Shown here: piece by piece, positions 51,553-61,964 of the stretch
Layout: each line of letters begins with the position of its first letter
How positions within the stretch are numbered: position 1 is the stretch's first letter
From: CAVZTA01 sp963778025
Lineage (GTDB): Bacteria > Chloroflexota > Limnocylindria > Limnocylindrales > CSP1-4
Assembly (NCBI GenBank): GCA_963778025.1
Contig: CAVZTA010000012.1
Span: 127,998 to 191,997, forward strand
DNA length: 64,000 bases
Direction of reading: 5' to 3'
Notes under the pieces: generated by a model
What the model was told of the DNA's origin: nothing
What the model saw: the letters and a program-made list of their open reading frames with translations, nothing else
The model's database searches: none
Position numbers and translations under genes: made by a program

Positions 51553-53154
51553 TCAGCCGCTCCCGGCCGGCACCAGGGACGGCGCGATCGGCAGCTCCAG
51601 GACCGACCCGCCCGCGCGGAGCGCCGCCTGGAGCGCTGGCACCGAGACGTCCTGGACGGGGATGGGCGAGCCGGTCGGTCGCGCCGTGCCGGCCTTCACG
51701 CCGTCGATCGCGAGGACGGCGGCGTGCCCCGCGGCCTCGCCCATGAGCATGAAATGCGGCTCCATGCGCAGCGATGCCCAGGCGACGTGCGTCGCCGAGG
51801 CCGCGACCGGGACGAGGAGATCGAGCATCTCGGCACGTCTCGGCGTGATGACCCGGTACGGGATCGCGTACGGCTGATACGCGCTCGCGAACCAGCCCTC
51901 CTCGTACACGAAGCCGTCCGCGCCGAGCCAGCGTGTGACGTCGTGGCTGTCGAGGCGGTAGGAGCCGACCGCGATGACGTCGGTCTTGGTCCGGTTCGTC
52001 GTGACGTCGCCCTGCTGGAGCGTCGCTTCGCCTACCATCCGGCGCCCTTCACGCAGATAGAGCAGGCGAGGGAAGTAGCCGTGGTCGGCCCACTCGTCCG
52101 CGCACCAGCCGTAGGCCGCGAGCTTCGTCCGGATCGTCGCCGGCACCGAGGGATCCGTCCGCAGGAAGTGCAGCAGACCTCTGGTCCACCGTTCGTGCGC
52201 CGCTTCGATCGCTCGTCGCTGCGTGGCGCTCGCGACGGGGTAGTTCCAGTTCCGACCGGGCAGGGCCAGGCTCACCCCGGGCCCATCGTTCACGTCGACC
52301 TTGCCGTTCGGGATGGGCTTGAGCATGAGGACCCAGTCGAGCGCGGGCACCAGGCCGGACGTCGCGGCCCGTTCCGTGACGTACGCCGTCACCGTGCTGT
52401 AGTCCGTCGCCCGGTAGCCGTCGGGGGCCGTGATCGCGATGCGGTCGGCCGGATCGGACGACAGGCAGAGACGGAAGTTCGAATCCTGGATCCCGCGGTC
52501 GCTCGAGCCCGATGCCCCGGGCGGCATCGAGGCGACCGGCGGGAGCGAGCTGCCCGCCGGCAGCCGGAACATCCGCCGCGGGCTCCGGGCGCCGGCGAGC
52601 GTCTCGCCGGTGGCCGCCCGGGACTCACGCCCGAGGCGGAACGAGACCCCGGCGTCGGCGAGGAGGTCGCCCTCGTACGACGCGTCGATGAACACCGTGG
52701 CCGCGAAGCGCCGGCCCGAACCCGTCGTCACGGACGTGATGCGCCGATCGATGACGCGCGCGCCGCCCGGCCGGACGAGCCGCTCGCCGGTCCTGACACG
52801 GACGCCCGCCGTCCCGAGCATGTCGAGGAAGACCTGCTCGGCGACGTGCGGTTCGACCCGGAAGTCCGTCGACGAGGTGCCCTCGAGCGCCTGGATCCGG
52901 GTGAACACCTCGCGGGCGATGCCGCCGACGGTCGCGCGATCGCCGATATCGGTCACCGAGAGGCCGTTGGTCATCATCCCGCCGACCCGGCTCGTGGGCT
53001 CGAGCAGCGTGACCTTCGCACCAGCACGCGCCGCGGCGATGGCGGCGAGGATCCCGCCGGGCGTCCCTCCGTAGACGACGACATCCGACCGGATGGCCAC
53101 GGCGCCGGGCGGGCGGCGGCCCGGCCGCAGCGACCGGGCGCGGGAGCCAGGCAC
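51553..53154 (-). CDS. exported FAD-dependent oxidoreductase, second paralogue
   Basis: The 533-aa open frame is a close paralogue of the gene at 49641: VVVYGGTPGGILAAIAA, LLEPTSRVGGMMTNGL, FIDASYEGDLLADAG, RGIQDSNFRLCLSSDPA. The real start is probably ATG 53229, behind CGGAG. From there MAPRRNRR leads to a signal peptide (SLAAIIALASLIPGAWLPRP, then VAAAG) in a different frame; one lost base near 53204 and one added base at GCCC (53119-53121) would join it to the present frame. It would then be about 555 aa and exported like its neighbour. Convergent structure and conserved leader support this. Confidence 0.82.
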   Translation of the reverse strand: MPGSRARSLRPGRRPPGAVAIRSDVVVYGGTPGGILAAIAAARAGAKVTLLEPTSRVGGMMTNGLSVTDIGDRATVGGIAREVFTRIQALEGTSSTDFRVEPHVAEQVFLDMLGTAGVRVRTGERLVRPGGARVIDRRITSVTTGSGRRFAATVFIDASYEGDLLADAGVSFRLGRESRAATGETLAGARSPRRMFRLPAGSSLPPVASMPPGASGSSDRGIQDSNFRLCLSSDPADRIAITAPDGYRATDYSTVTAYVTERAATSGLVPALDWVLMLKPIPNGKVDVNDGPGVSLALPGRNWNYPVASATQRRAIEAAHERWTRGLLHFLRTDPSVPATIRTKLAAYGWCADEWADHGYFPRLLYLREGRRMVGEATLQQGDVTTNRTKTDVIAVGSYRLDSHDVTRWLGADGFVYEEGWFASAYQPYAIPYRVITPRRAEMLDLLVPVAASATHVAWASLRMEPHFMLMGEAAGHAAVLAIDGVKAGTARPTGSPIPVQDVSVPALQAALRAGGSVLELPIAPSLVPAGSG

Positions 53155-53229
53155 CCGGAATCAGCGACGCGAGGGCGATGATGGCGGCGAGCGAGTGCCG
53201 CCTCAGCGGCGGTTCCTCCGCGGGGCCAT

Positions 53230-53283
53230 CGTGCGATCTCCGACCAGGTGCCCCGACCCTCCCCGGTGGAGGCCGCGCACACC
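53230..53283 (-). promoter_or_regulatory. candidate pseudoknot leader, second paralogue
   Basis: On the reverse strand it aligns with the first leader: AGGTGT, then GCGGCCTCCACCGGGGAGG, then GCACCT, then CGGAG and ATG 53229. Stem 1 is kept by an outer U-A to A-U exchange and a G-U pair. Stem 2 is weaker here (CUCC/GGAG plus outer pairs with a mismatch). The conservation supports ATG 53229 as the real start. Confidence 0.45.
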
Positions 53284-53602
53284 TTCGCGGCGCGAGCATC
53301 GGGCGTTCGGTCGCCGGTGGGCGACGCCGTCGGGTGCAGTGTGTGAGGTCGACAGTGTGCCAGCGAGACGCGCCGCTGACACCGTCCGGTGCGCATGGGC
53401 GACGTTTCCTGCGCATCGTGGCCGATGTCGACCACGCCCTGGCGTGATTCGCAGCTCGACGGGCGTGTGCCGACGAGAATCGCGTTGACCCAGTCACCCG
53501 CCGTGTGGCACCATCGCGGCGTCCCCGTCCCGCGGTGCGCAACCCCCGTCTCGTATCGCGCACCCCGAACCATCGGAACCCGCATCGAGGCCGTGCCCGA
53601 TC
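53284..53602. other. intergenic region between divergent genes
   Basis: No gene is supported in these 319 bases. A TTGACC (53485-53490) and CACCAT (53509-53514) pair, 18 bp apart, is a possible forward promoter for the aminotransferase. GGTGCGC (53534-53540) and GCGCACC (53558-53564) form an inverted repeat downstream of it, which could be an operator, perhaps for the IclR protein encoded downstream. The left part (53284-53484) shows nothing I recognise. Confidence 0.5.
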
Positions 53603-54994
53603 ATGACCACCGAGCCCACCGTGTCGGCGCCGACCATCCGCCGCGACCGCCAGCTCGAGCTCTACCGTCGCGCGCTCCAGCACCTGCCGGGCGGCACGGA
53701 TTCGAACTTCCGGGCGTGGGGTGAGGACACGATCTACGTGGACCGCGGCCAGGGCGGCCGCGTGTGGGACATGGACGGCAACGAGTTCGTCGACCTGCGG
53801 ATGGGCTACGGGCCGGTGATCCTCGGGCACGCCGATGCGCGCGTCGACGACTACGTGAACGAGCGCATGCGCCGCGGCGTCAGCTTCAGCCTCACGAGCG
53901 AGGACGAGGTCCGCACCGCGGAGCTCATCGCCGAGCTGACCGGCTGGGTCGAGATGGCCCGGATGACGGTCTCGGGCACCGAGGCCACGATGCACGCGAT
54001 GCGGCTCGCCCGGGCGTACACGGGTCGGGACAAGATCGTGAAGTTCGAGGGCCAGTACCACGGGGTCCACGACTACGCGCTGATCAGCGTCGGCCCCAAC
54101 GACATGTCGGAGCTGGGACCGGAGGACAATCCCGTCGCCCTCGCCTGGGGCCGGGGCATCCCGGCTTCCGTGGCCGAGACGATCATCCCGGCGCGCTACA
54201 ACGACATCGAGTTCCTGCGCTCGCTGTTCGAGCGCCACGGCGAGGAGATCGCGGCGATCATCGTCGAGCCGGTGCTCGGCAATGCGCAGGCGATCCTCCC
54301 GCAGCCGGGCTTCCACCAGGCGATGCGGGCGCTCACCGAGGAGTTCGGGATCCTCCTGATCTTCGACGAGGTGAAGACCGGCTTCCGGCTCGCGAAGGGC
54401 GGCGCCGCCGAGTTCTTCGGCATCAGGCCCGACCTCGCGACGTACGCCAAGGCCATGGGCAATGGCTACCCGGCGGCCGCGTTCGCCGGCCGGCGCCCGA
54501 TCATGGAGCTGCTGCCCGACAAGGTGAGCCATGGCGGCACGTACGCCGGCAACCGCGTCGCCGCCGCCGCCGCCGTGAAGACGCTGGGCATCCTCCGCGA
54601 CACCGACGCGCTCGAGACGATCCACGCCACGGGCCGCCGCGTCCAGGCGGGGCTCACCGAGGTCCTCAACCCGACCGGGCTGCCGTGGCAGTTCACCGGC
54701 CATCCCTCGATGTTCGGGATCATGTTCACGGACCAGCCGGTGACCGAATATCGCCACTGGGCGAACACCGACCACGAGCTCTACGACGCGATCGCGATCG
54801 GCATGCACGCCCGCGGCGCGATGCCGGAGCCCGACAGCCGCGAACCGTGGTTCATGTGCGAGGCGCACAGCGAAGGTGACATCGTGGATCGCGTCGTGAC
54901 CGCATTCGAGGACTCGCTGCAGGCGGCGCTCGACGCCCGCGCCCACGGCAGTGCGACCGCAAGCAGCGGCGCCAGCCAGGCGCAGCACGGCTGA
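53603..54994 (+). CDS. class III aminotransferase, glutamate-1-semialdehyde-aminomutase-like
   Basis: A 463-aa fold-type I PLP enzyme. LPGGTDSNFR near residue 30 and VWDMDGNEFVDLRMGYGPVI match the GSAM-like branch, TVSGTEATMHAMRLARAYTG binds the PLP phosphate, IFDEVKTGFR holds the Asp, and the Schiff-base lysine is in TYAKAMGNG near residue 282. No other heme gene is near, and an IclR regulator follows 19 bases later, so a catabolic transamination or mutase role is more likely than heme synthesis. The substrate is unknown. Confidence 0.88.
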   Translation: MTTEPTVSAPTIRRDRQLELYRRALQHLPGGTDSNFRAWGEDTIYVDRGQGGRVWDMDGNEFVDLRMGYGPVILGHADARVDDYVNERMRRGVSFSLTSEDEVRTAELIAELTGWVEMARMTVSGTEATMHAMRLARAYTGRDKIVKFEGQYHGVHDYALISVGPNDMSELGPEDNPVALAWGRGIPASVAETIIPARYNDIEFLRSLFERHGEEIAAIIVEPVLGNAQAILPQPGFHQAMRALTEEFGILLIFDEVKTGFRLAKGGAAEFFGIRPDLATYAKAMGNGYPAAAFAGRRPIMELLPDKVSHGGTYAGNRVAAAAAVKTLGILRDTDALETIHATGRRVQAGLTEVLNPTGLPWQFTGHPSMFGIMFTDQPVTEYRHWANTDHELYDAIAIGMHARGAMPEPDSREPWFMCEAHSEGDIVDRVVTAFEDSLQAALDARAHGSATASSGASQAQHG

Positions 54995-55013
54995 CGGGGA
55001 CGAGGAGGGCTGG

Positions 55014-55832
55014 ATGACGCTCGACGGCAACGCGGTCCGATCGGTCGATCGGGCGGCCGCCCTGCTCCTCGCGCTGGGCGACAGCCACGGGGAGGCAGGG
55101 GTCACCGAGCTCGCCCGGAAGCTCGGTCTCCACAAGTCGACGGCGTCGCGGCTGCTCGCGACGCTCCAGAAGCGCGGGCTGGTCGAGCAGGACGACGAGA
55201 CCGGCAAGTACCGCCTGGGGATCGTCGTCATCCGCCTGGCGGAGCGCGCCGAGCGGACGCTCGACCTGCGCTCCATCGCGATGCCCGAGCTGGAGCGCCT
55301 GGCGCGCCTCACGCACGAGACGACCGGTCTCGGCGTCCTCGACGGCGACCAGCTCCTCACGGTCGCGCAGGCCGATGGGCCGAACCTCGTCGCCGTCGGC
55401 GACTGGACCGGCCGGAGCGTCCCGCTCCACTGCGTCGCCTCGGGCAAGGTGCTCATGGCCGCGCTCGCCGAGCGCGAGGTCATGCGCCTCGTCCGCCGCG
55501 GGCTCGACAAGTTCACCGACCGGACGATCGTCGACCTCGAACCGCTCCTCGAGGAGCTCGCCCGGATCCGCCGACGCGGCTACGCGACGGCCATCGGCGA
55601 GTACGAGCCCGGCCTGCACGCGGTCTCGGCGCCGGTCCACGACGCGCGCGGCGCGGTCATCGCCGCGGTCGACGTCTGGGGCCCGGCGTTCCGGCTCACG
55701 CCGCGCCGCATCCCGGAGCTCGCGACGCAGGTGCGCGAGGCGGCCGCCGCCGTGTCGCTGCGCCTGGGCGGGCAGCCGAGCCTGGCCGCGGACCGTGCGC
55801 CGCGCGCGATCACGGGCGACGTCGCCGTCTGA
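55014..55832 (+). CDS. IclR family transcriptional regulator
   Basis: A 272-aa regulator. The N-terminal winged helix (SVDRAAALLLALGD, then GVTELARKLGLHKSTASRLL, then KRGLVEQDDETGKYRLG) is followed by the IclR effector domain (LHCVASGKVLMAAL, GYATAIGEYEPGLHAVSAPV). ATG 55014 follows GAGGAGGG. It is probably co-transcribed with the aminotransferase and may control it, sensing a small carboxylate-type effector. Confidence 0.93.
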   Translation: MTLDGNAVRSVDRAAALLLALGDSHGEAGVTELARKLGLHKSTASRLLATLQKRGLVEQDDETGKYRLGIVVIRLAERAERTLDLRSIAMPELERLARLTHETTGLGVLDGDQLLTVAQADGPNLVAVGDWTGRSVPLHCVASGKVLMAALAEREVMRLVRRGLDKFTDRTIVDLEPLLEELARIRRRGYATAIGEYEPGLHAVSAPVHDARGAVIAAVDVWGPAFRLTPRRIPELATQVREAAAAVSLRLGGQPSLAADRAPRAITGDVAV

Positions 55833-55887
55833 GCCACCGGGCCGGCGGGTCCAGCTGGACGACCGCCGCCGCGCCGCTTCCGGGCGC

Positions 55888-55893
55888 TAGGCT
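55888..55893 (+). promoter_or_regulatory. -10 box of the mscS-like gene, probably leaderless
   Basis: TAGGCT lies eight bases before ATG 55902 and no ribosome binding site is seen. Confidence 0.4.
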
Positions 55894-55901
55894 TCCGCGC
55901 G

Positions 55902-56843
55902 ATGCCCGACGTCGACCCCCAGCTGTGGAACGACATCGCGGATGCGCTCCGCGGCCCCGTCCTGCACGTCGTGATCATCGTGATCGTCGCCCTGATCGTG
56001 ATGCGGCTGGTGACGGTGTCGATCCACGGGGCGGTGAAGCGGTTCCTCGACCGGCAGGCGACCGAGGGGACCTCGCGGGACCTCTCGGCGGTCGAGATCG
56101 AGAAGCGGATCAAGACGCTCGGCGGGCTCGGCGCGGCGATCGCCCGCACGTTCATCGCGGTGATCGCGGGGTTGATGATCTTCCACGAGCTGGACTTCGA
56201 CATCGGGCCGGCGATCGCGGGGCTGGGGGTCGTGGGGATCGCGGTGGGCTTCGGGGCGCAGAGCCTGGTGCGCGATTACTTCACGGGCGCGCTCATCCTC
56301 ATCGAGAACCAGTTCTCGAAGGGCGACATCGTGACGCTCGCCGGGGTGACGGGCACGGTCGAGGACTTCGGCCTGCGGCGGACCACGCTCCGCGACCTCG
56401 ACGGGGTCGTCCATACCGTGCCCAACGGGGAGATCAAGGTCGCCTCGAACCGGACGCGCGGCTGGGCCCGCATCAACCTCGAGGTGACCGTCGTGTACGG
56501 CACCGACATCGAGGAGGCCACCGCGGTCGTCGACGCCGTGGGCCAGGCGATGCTCGAGGATCCCGCATGGTCGCGGCGGGTGCTCGCGGCGCCGCATGTC
56601 GCGCGGCTGCAGGCGCTGAGCGAGAACGGCGTCACGCTCAAGGTCCTGGGCACCGTGCGCCCCGGCGACCAGCCCGCGGCCACCGGGGAGTTGCGCAAGC
56701 GCCTGCTGGCGGCGTTCACCGCCAAGGGCATCGAGATCCCGGCCTCCCAGCGTGTCGTCCTCGTGCGCGACCCGCAGATCGACCCGCCGCAGCCGGGCAG
56801 CGCGACGACGCCGCCCGCGGACCCGGGGGAGCTCCTGGGCTGA
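55902..56843 (+). CDS. small-conductance mechanosensitive channel (MscS family)
   Basis: A 313-aa channel relieving turgor on osmotic downshift. Helices lie at about 18-40, 80-100 and 105-125. The pore helix and following beta domain show GLGVVGIAVGFGAQSLVRDY, then FTGALILIENQFSKGDIV, VTGTVEDFGLRRTTLRDLDG and VHTVPNGEI, the MscS signature. A Pro-rich C-terminal tail follows. Downstream and convergent is an MBL-fold gene. Confidence 0.94.
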   Translation: MPDVDPQLWNDIADALRGPVLHVVIIVIVALIVMRLVTVSIHGAVKRFLDRQATEGTSRDLSAVEIEKRIKTLGGLGAAIARTFIAVIAGLMIFHELDFDIGPAIAGLGVVGIAVGFGAQSLVRDYFTGALILIENQFSKGDIVTLAGVTGTVEDFGLRRTTLRDLDGVVHTVPNGEIKVASNRTRGWARINLEVTVVYGTDIEEATAVVDAVGQAMLEDPAWSRRVLAAPHVARLQALSENGVTLKVLGTVRPGDQPAATGELRKRLLAAFTAKGIEIPASQRVVLVRDPQIDPPQPGSATTPPADPGELLG

Positions 56844-56879
56844 CCCGATCCGCGCGCCATCCCGGGCGAGCTGACTGCC

Positions 56880-57503
56880 TCAGCCGTTAGGCGGTCGCCA
56901 GGGCTCGTGCTCGTGCGCCAGCCAGACCAGCTCGGGGTCGAGCGCACGCACCAGCAGCTGACCCTCGGTGTGCGGCTCGTCGAGCTCACCGTGCCAAACG
57001 GCGAGGTCGCCCGCGATGACGACCGGACGCCCGCCTGTCTCGACGACGACCACCTGCGTCCCGCGGGTGTGGCCCGGCGCGGGGACGAGTCGGACGCCCG
57101 GAAGCAGCTCGAGCTCGCCGTCGACCGGTACGTACTCCACGCCGGGCGCGTCGACCCACTCGCGGATCGTGTAGTCGTCCTGGGTGCGCGCGTCGTCGAG
57201 CTCCTGACGCTGGACGTAGATCGGCTTGCCGGCGAACAGGTGGTTGCCGCCGCAGTGGTCGAAGTGCAGGTGGGTGTTGACGACGATGTCGATGCCGGCG
57301 AGGTCGACGTCCTGCTCGCTCAGCGGCTGGAGGCGGGGGTCCATGTCGGCCACAGCCGGGTGCAGCTCCGTCATGCCGGTGTCGACCAGGACGCGCGCGT
57401 CGGGATGGTCGATGACATGCACGTAGACCGGCATCAGCTCGCCCTCGGCGAGGAGGTCGGCGACGCGGATCGGCGTGATGGTGATCGAGGCGGGGGCCTT
57501 CAT
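56880..57503 (-). CDS. MBL-fold hydrolase, N-acyl-homoserine-lactonase-like
   Basis: A 207-aa metallo-beta-lactamase-fold enzyme. The dinuclear-zinc motif is THLHFDHCGG (H78, H80, D82, H83), with APGHTRGTQ and AGDLAVW following. VLVDTGM and the short size resemble AiiA/AttM lactonases, so quorum-signal or other lactone hydrolysis is possible, though MBL hydrolases vary widely. It is divergent from the DinB-family gene across about 250 bp that contains a motif like the thrB-leader repeat. Confidence 0.85.
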   Translation of the reverse strand: MKAPASITITPIRVADLLAEGELMPVYVHVIDHPDARVLVDTGMTELHPAVADMDPRLQPLSEQDVDLAGIDIVVNTHLHFDHCGGNHLFAGKPIYVQRQELDDARTQDDYTIREWVDAPGVEYVPVDGELELLPGVRLVPAPGHTRGTQVVVVETGGRPVVIAGDLAVWHGELDEPHTEGQLLVRALDPELVWLAHEHEPWRPPNG

Positions 57504-57753
57504 CGTGGACTGCCCGCTGCGGTCGTGGTGATGTGCGTCATGGTGACCTCATGTTCCAGTCACCCACTCAGACGCGCCGCTCGGCCGGAACTCATCGCTG
57601 CGCGCCGGCGCGGCTGGCGATCGGACCGTCACGCGGAGTCCCCCGGCGGTTCGTGACACGTGCTGACCGCACCACGCGGTACCGTCGCGGCGCCCCTCGA
57701 TCCGCCTGCGTCGCGCCGCTCGCGACGCCCGCCAAGCCCAGGAGTCGGTGCTG

Positions 57754-58314
57754 ATGGAGTTCCTCGATGCAGACGGGCGCTATCGCTCGGAGCATGCGGC
57801 CCCCCAACCGCCCGCTGCCGGCGATGAGACGGCGATGCTGCTCGGGTTCCTCGAGCGCCAGCGCGCCACGTTCGCGTGGAAGAGCGCCGGGTTGGACGAA
57901 GCCGGACTCGGCGCGCGGCTCGGCACGTCCGAGATGACGCTGGGCGGCATGCTGAAGCACCTCGCCCGACTCGAGGACGACATGAGTCGTGAGTGGCTGC
58001 TGGGCCAGGGCCAGGTCCCGCCGTGGAGCGAGATCGACTGGGACTCCGACCCGACGTGGGACTGGCGCACCGGGAAGGACGAGCCGCCGCAGGTCCTGTA
58101 CGCGCGCTGGCAGGACGCCGTGGATCGCGCACGGGTGGTGTTCGCGGGCGAGCTCGTGAGCGGCGGTCGCAGCATCGCGGACGCCCGCGAGCCGTTCCCG
58201 AGCCCGCGCTACGTCCTGCTCGACATGATCGAGGAGTACGCCCGCCACAACGGTCACGCCGATCTGATCCGCGAGTCGGTCGACGGGCTCGTGGGTCACG
58301 ATCCGCCGGCCTGA
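57754..58314 (+). CDS. DinB family protein (DUF664-like)
   Basis: A 186-aa four-helix protein of the DinB/mycothiol-dependent superfamily. Metal-ligand histidines are likely in MLKHLARLEDD and in EEYARHNGHADLIRE near the C-terminus. ATG 57754 is nine bases from AGGAG; GTG 57748 is an alternative. Such proteins often act as thiol-dependent transferases, but the function of this one is unknown. Confidence 0.82.
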   Translation: MEFLDADGRYRSEHAAPQPPAAGDETAMLLGFLERQRATFAWKSAGLDEAGLGARLGTSEMTLGGMLKHLARLEDDMSREWLLGQGQVPPWSEIDWDSDPTWDWRTGKDEPPQVLYARWQDAVDRARVVFAGELVSGGRSIADAREPFPSPRYVLLDMIEEYARHNGHADLIRESVDGLVGHDPPA

Positions 58315-58431
58315 CCGCGCCGGGCCCGACGGGACGCAGGCCCGACGGCGCCCCACGGTCGGCGGGGAGCACGGAGCGCGCTACGATGACCTCCACCCCG
58401 TCCGTCCGTGCGCTGCGAGCAGAGGAGCCCA

Positions 58432-60408
<1,977 letters not shown>

Positions 60409-60412
60409 CCGG

Positions 60413-61060
60413 GTGCCCTTCGGGTTCCTCAAGCGGCGCAAGGACGACGACGACGCCTCCAAGGCCAAGGCGCCGGCGACGCGTCCTGGTGGGCCGTCGA
60501 CCGCGTTCGAGGGCCTCACCGAGGAGTGGCGGCTCGTCGGGCGGATGCACGTCAAGGGTCGGATGACCGACGCGCTCAACAAGCGCGAGTCGATCACCAT
60601 CTCCGAGGTCCGCTGGGCGCCCATCGACGGCTCGGGGCAGCTGGAACCCGCGCCCGGGCTCAAGGCGATCGACCCGTACGACCTGATCCTCGTCGTCGCG
60701 GGCGAGAGCGACCTGCCGCCGCTCACCGAGGCCGAGAAGAGCGCCCACAAGGTCCACAAGATCCCGTACGACGTCGCGCTCGAGGCGCCGCCCTTCCGGG
60801 TCCTCGGCACCGTCCACCTGTACCCGGGCTCGGATCCGGATCGGCTGCTCGATCGCGCGACCGAGATGTTCGTCCCCGTGACCGACGCGCTCGCCTACCT
60901 CGGCGACACGATGGTCAGTGACCCGGACGTGGGCGTCGTCCTCGTGAACCGGTTCTACCTGCGCGGGGTCGAGCAGATCGACAAGCGCACCGGCCTCAAG
61001 CCGCAGAAGCTGCCCGGCGCGCCGCTCGGCGGCACCTCCTGGCAGGACCGCTCCCGCTGA
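60413..61060 (+). CDS. conserved hypothetical protein downstream of acs
   Basis: A 215-aa soluble protein with a GTG start, almost certainly co-transcribed with acs. A basic/acidic N-terminal tail (MPFGFLKRRKDDDDASKAKA) precedes a compact domain (EEWRLVGRMHVKGRMTDALN, KRESITISEVRWAPID, then VRVLGTVHLYPGSDPDRLL-like strands and MFVPVTDALAYL). The pattern suggests a conserved domain of unknown function. I cannot give a role. Confidence 0.7.
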   Translation: MPFGFLKRRKDDDDASKAKAPATRPGGPSTAFEGLTEEWRLVGRMHVKGRMTDALNKRESITISEVRWAPIDGSGQLEPAPGLKAIDPYDLILVVAGESDLPPLTEAEKSAHKVHKIPYDVALEAPPFRVLGTVHLYPGSDPDRLLDRATEMFVPVTDALAYLGDTMVSDPDVGVVLVNRFYLRGVEQIDKRTGLKPQKLPGAPLGGTSWQDRSR

Positions 61061-61087
61061 TCCCCGTGCAGCGACGGCCGAGGTTCG

Positions 61088-61243
61088 CGCACCGGATGCA
61101 CGCTACGACGAACGGCGACCCGCCAGGCTTCCGAAGCGGGCGCCTGGACGGCCCTCACGCGTCCGTCCGTGCGCTCGGTGCACGGTCTGGCGGGGGAACG
61201 CCTTGGAGCGCGACCCTGTTCGTCGCAAGGTGCATGTGGTGCA
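61088..61243. repeat. 156-bp intergenic inverted-repeat element, copy 3
   Basis: Ends at 61088-61113 (CGCACCGGATGC, five bases, ACGACGAAC) and, inverted, at 61218-61243. It is 21 bp shorter than copies 1 and 2. Near the middle GTGC/GCAC (61169-61183) forms a short stem. It lies between the acs-linked gene and a HAD hydrolase; the open frame of the HAD gene extends into its right end, but the proposed start (61272) avoids it. Confidence 0.7.
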
Positions 61244-61271
61244 CGACCGGCGGCCTGGCCCGGTCCGCGCG

Positions 61272-61940
61272 GTGACGAGCGGCGACGGTCGCGACGTTCG
61301 TGCGGTCGTCTTCGATCTCGGGGAGACGCTCGTCGATGAGACGCGCGTGTGGGGTGAATGGGCCGACACGCTGGGCATCCCGCGGCTGACGTTCTTCGCG
61401 GTGCTGGGCTCGACGATCGCCGCGGGGGATCAGCCGCACACGGAGGTGTTCCGGATCTTCCGCCCGGACCTCGACGTCCGCGCAGCGCGCCGCGCGCGGC
61501 TCGCCGGCGGCGCGGAGGACTGGCGCTTCCCCGACGACTTCTATCCCGACGTGCTCGAGGCCCTGCGCGACGTGCGCGCCGCCGGCTATCACGTCGGCAT
61601 CGCCGGGAACCAGCCGGATGGCGCCGACGAGGCGCTCCATGCGGCCGGCATCGACGTCGACCTCATCGGGTCCTCGGCGAGCTGGGGCGTGCAGAAGCCG
61701 GATCCGGCGTTCTTCGAACGGATCGCCCGCGAGCTGGACCTGCCGCCGGACCGGATCGCCTACGTCGGCGACCGGGTCGACAACGACATCATCCCGGCGG
61801 CCGACGCAGGGATGGTCGCGATCCACCTGCGACGCGGTCCATGGGCGTGGATCCAACTCGGCCGCGGGACCACGCCCCGGGCGGCCGCGACGATCGACAG
61901 CCTGTCGGAGGTTCTCGGCGCCCTCGCATCGCTGGGCTGA
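61272..61940 (+). CDS. HAD family hydrolase
   Basis: A 222-aa HAD subclass I hydrolase. Motif I is VVFDLGETLVDE (nucleophile D15 from GTG 61272), motif II is GIAGNQ, motif III lysine lies in GVQKPDPAFF and motif IV is YVGDRVDNDIIPA. The frame is open to 61203, but those residues overlap the inverted-repeat element. The substrate is probably a small phosphate ester. Convergent with the CpaE-like gene. Confidence 0.85.
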   Translation: MTSGDGRDVRAVVFDLGETLVDETRVWGEWADTLGIPRLTFFAVLGSTIAAGDQPHTEVFRIFRPDLDVRAARRARLAGGAEDWRFPDDFYPDVLEALRDVRAAGYHVGIAGNQPDGADEALHAAGIDVDLIGSSASWGVQKPDPAFFERIARELDLPPDRIAYVGDRVDNDIIPAADAGMVAIHLRRGPWAWIQLGRGTTPRAAATIDSLSEVLGALASLG

Positions 61941-61964
61941 AGGTCCCTCGGATCCGCGCGCCGA

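Noticed and set aside
53603..54994. Naming the aminotransferase hemL
   Set aside because: It resembles glutamate-1-semialdehyde aminomutase in its N-terminal motif, but lies with an IclR regulator and no heme genes, so the symbol would overstate the evidence.
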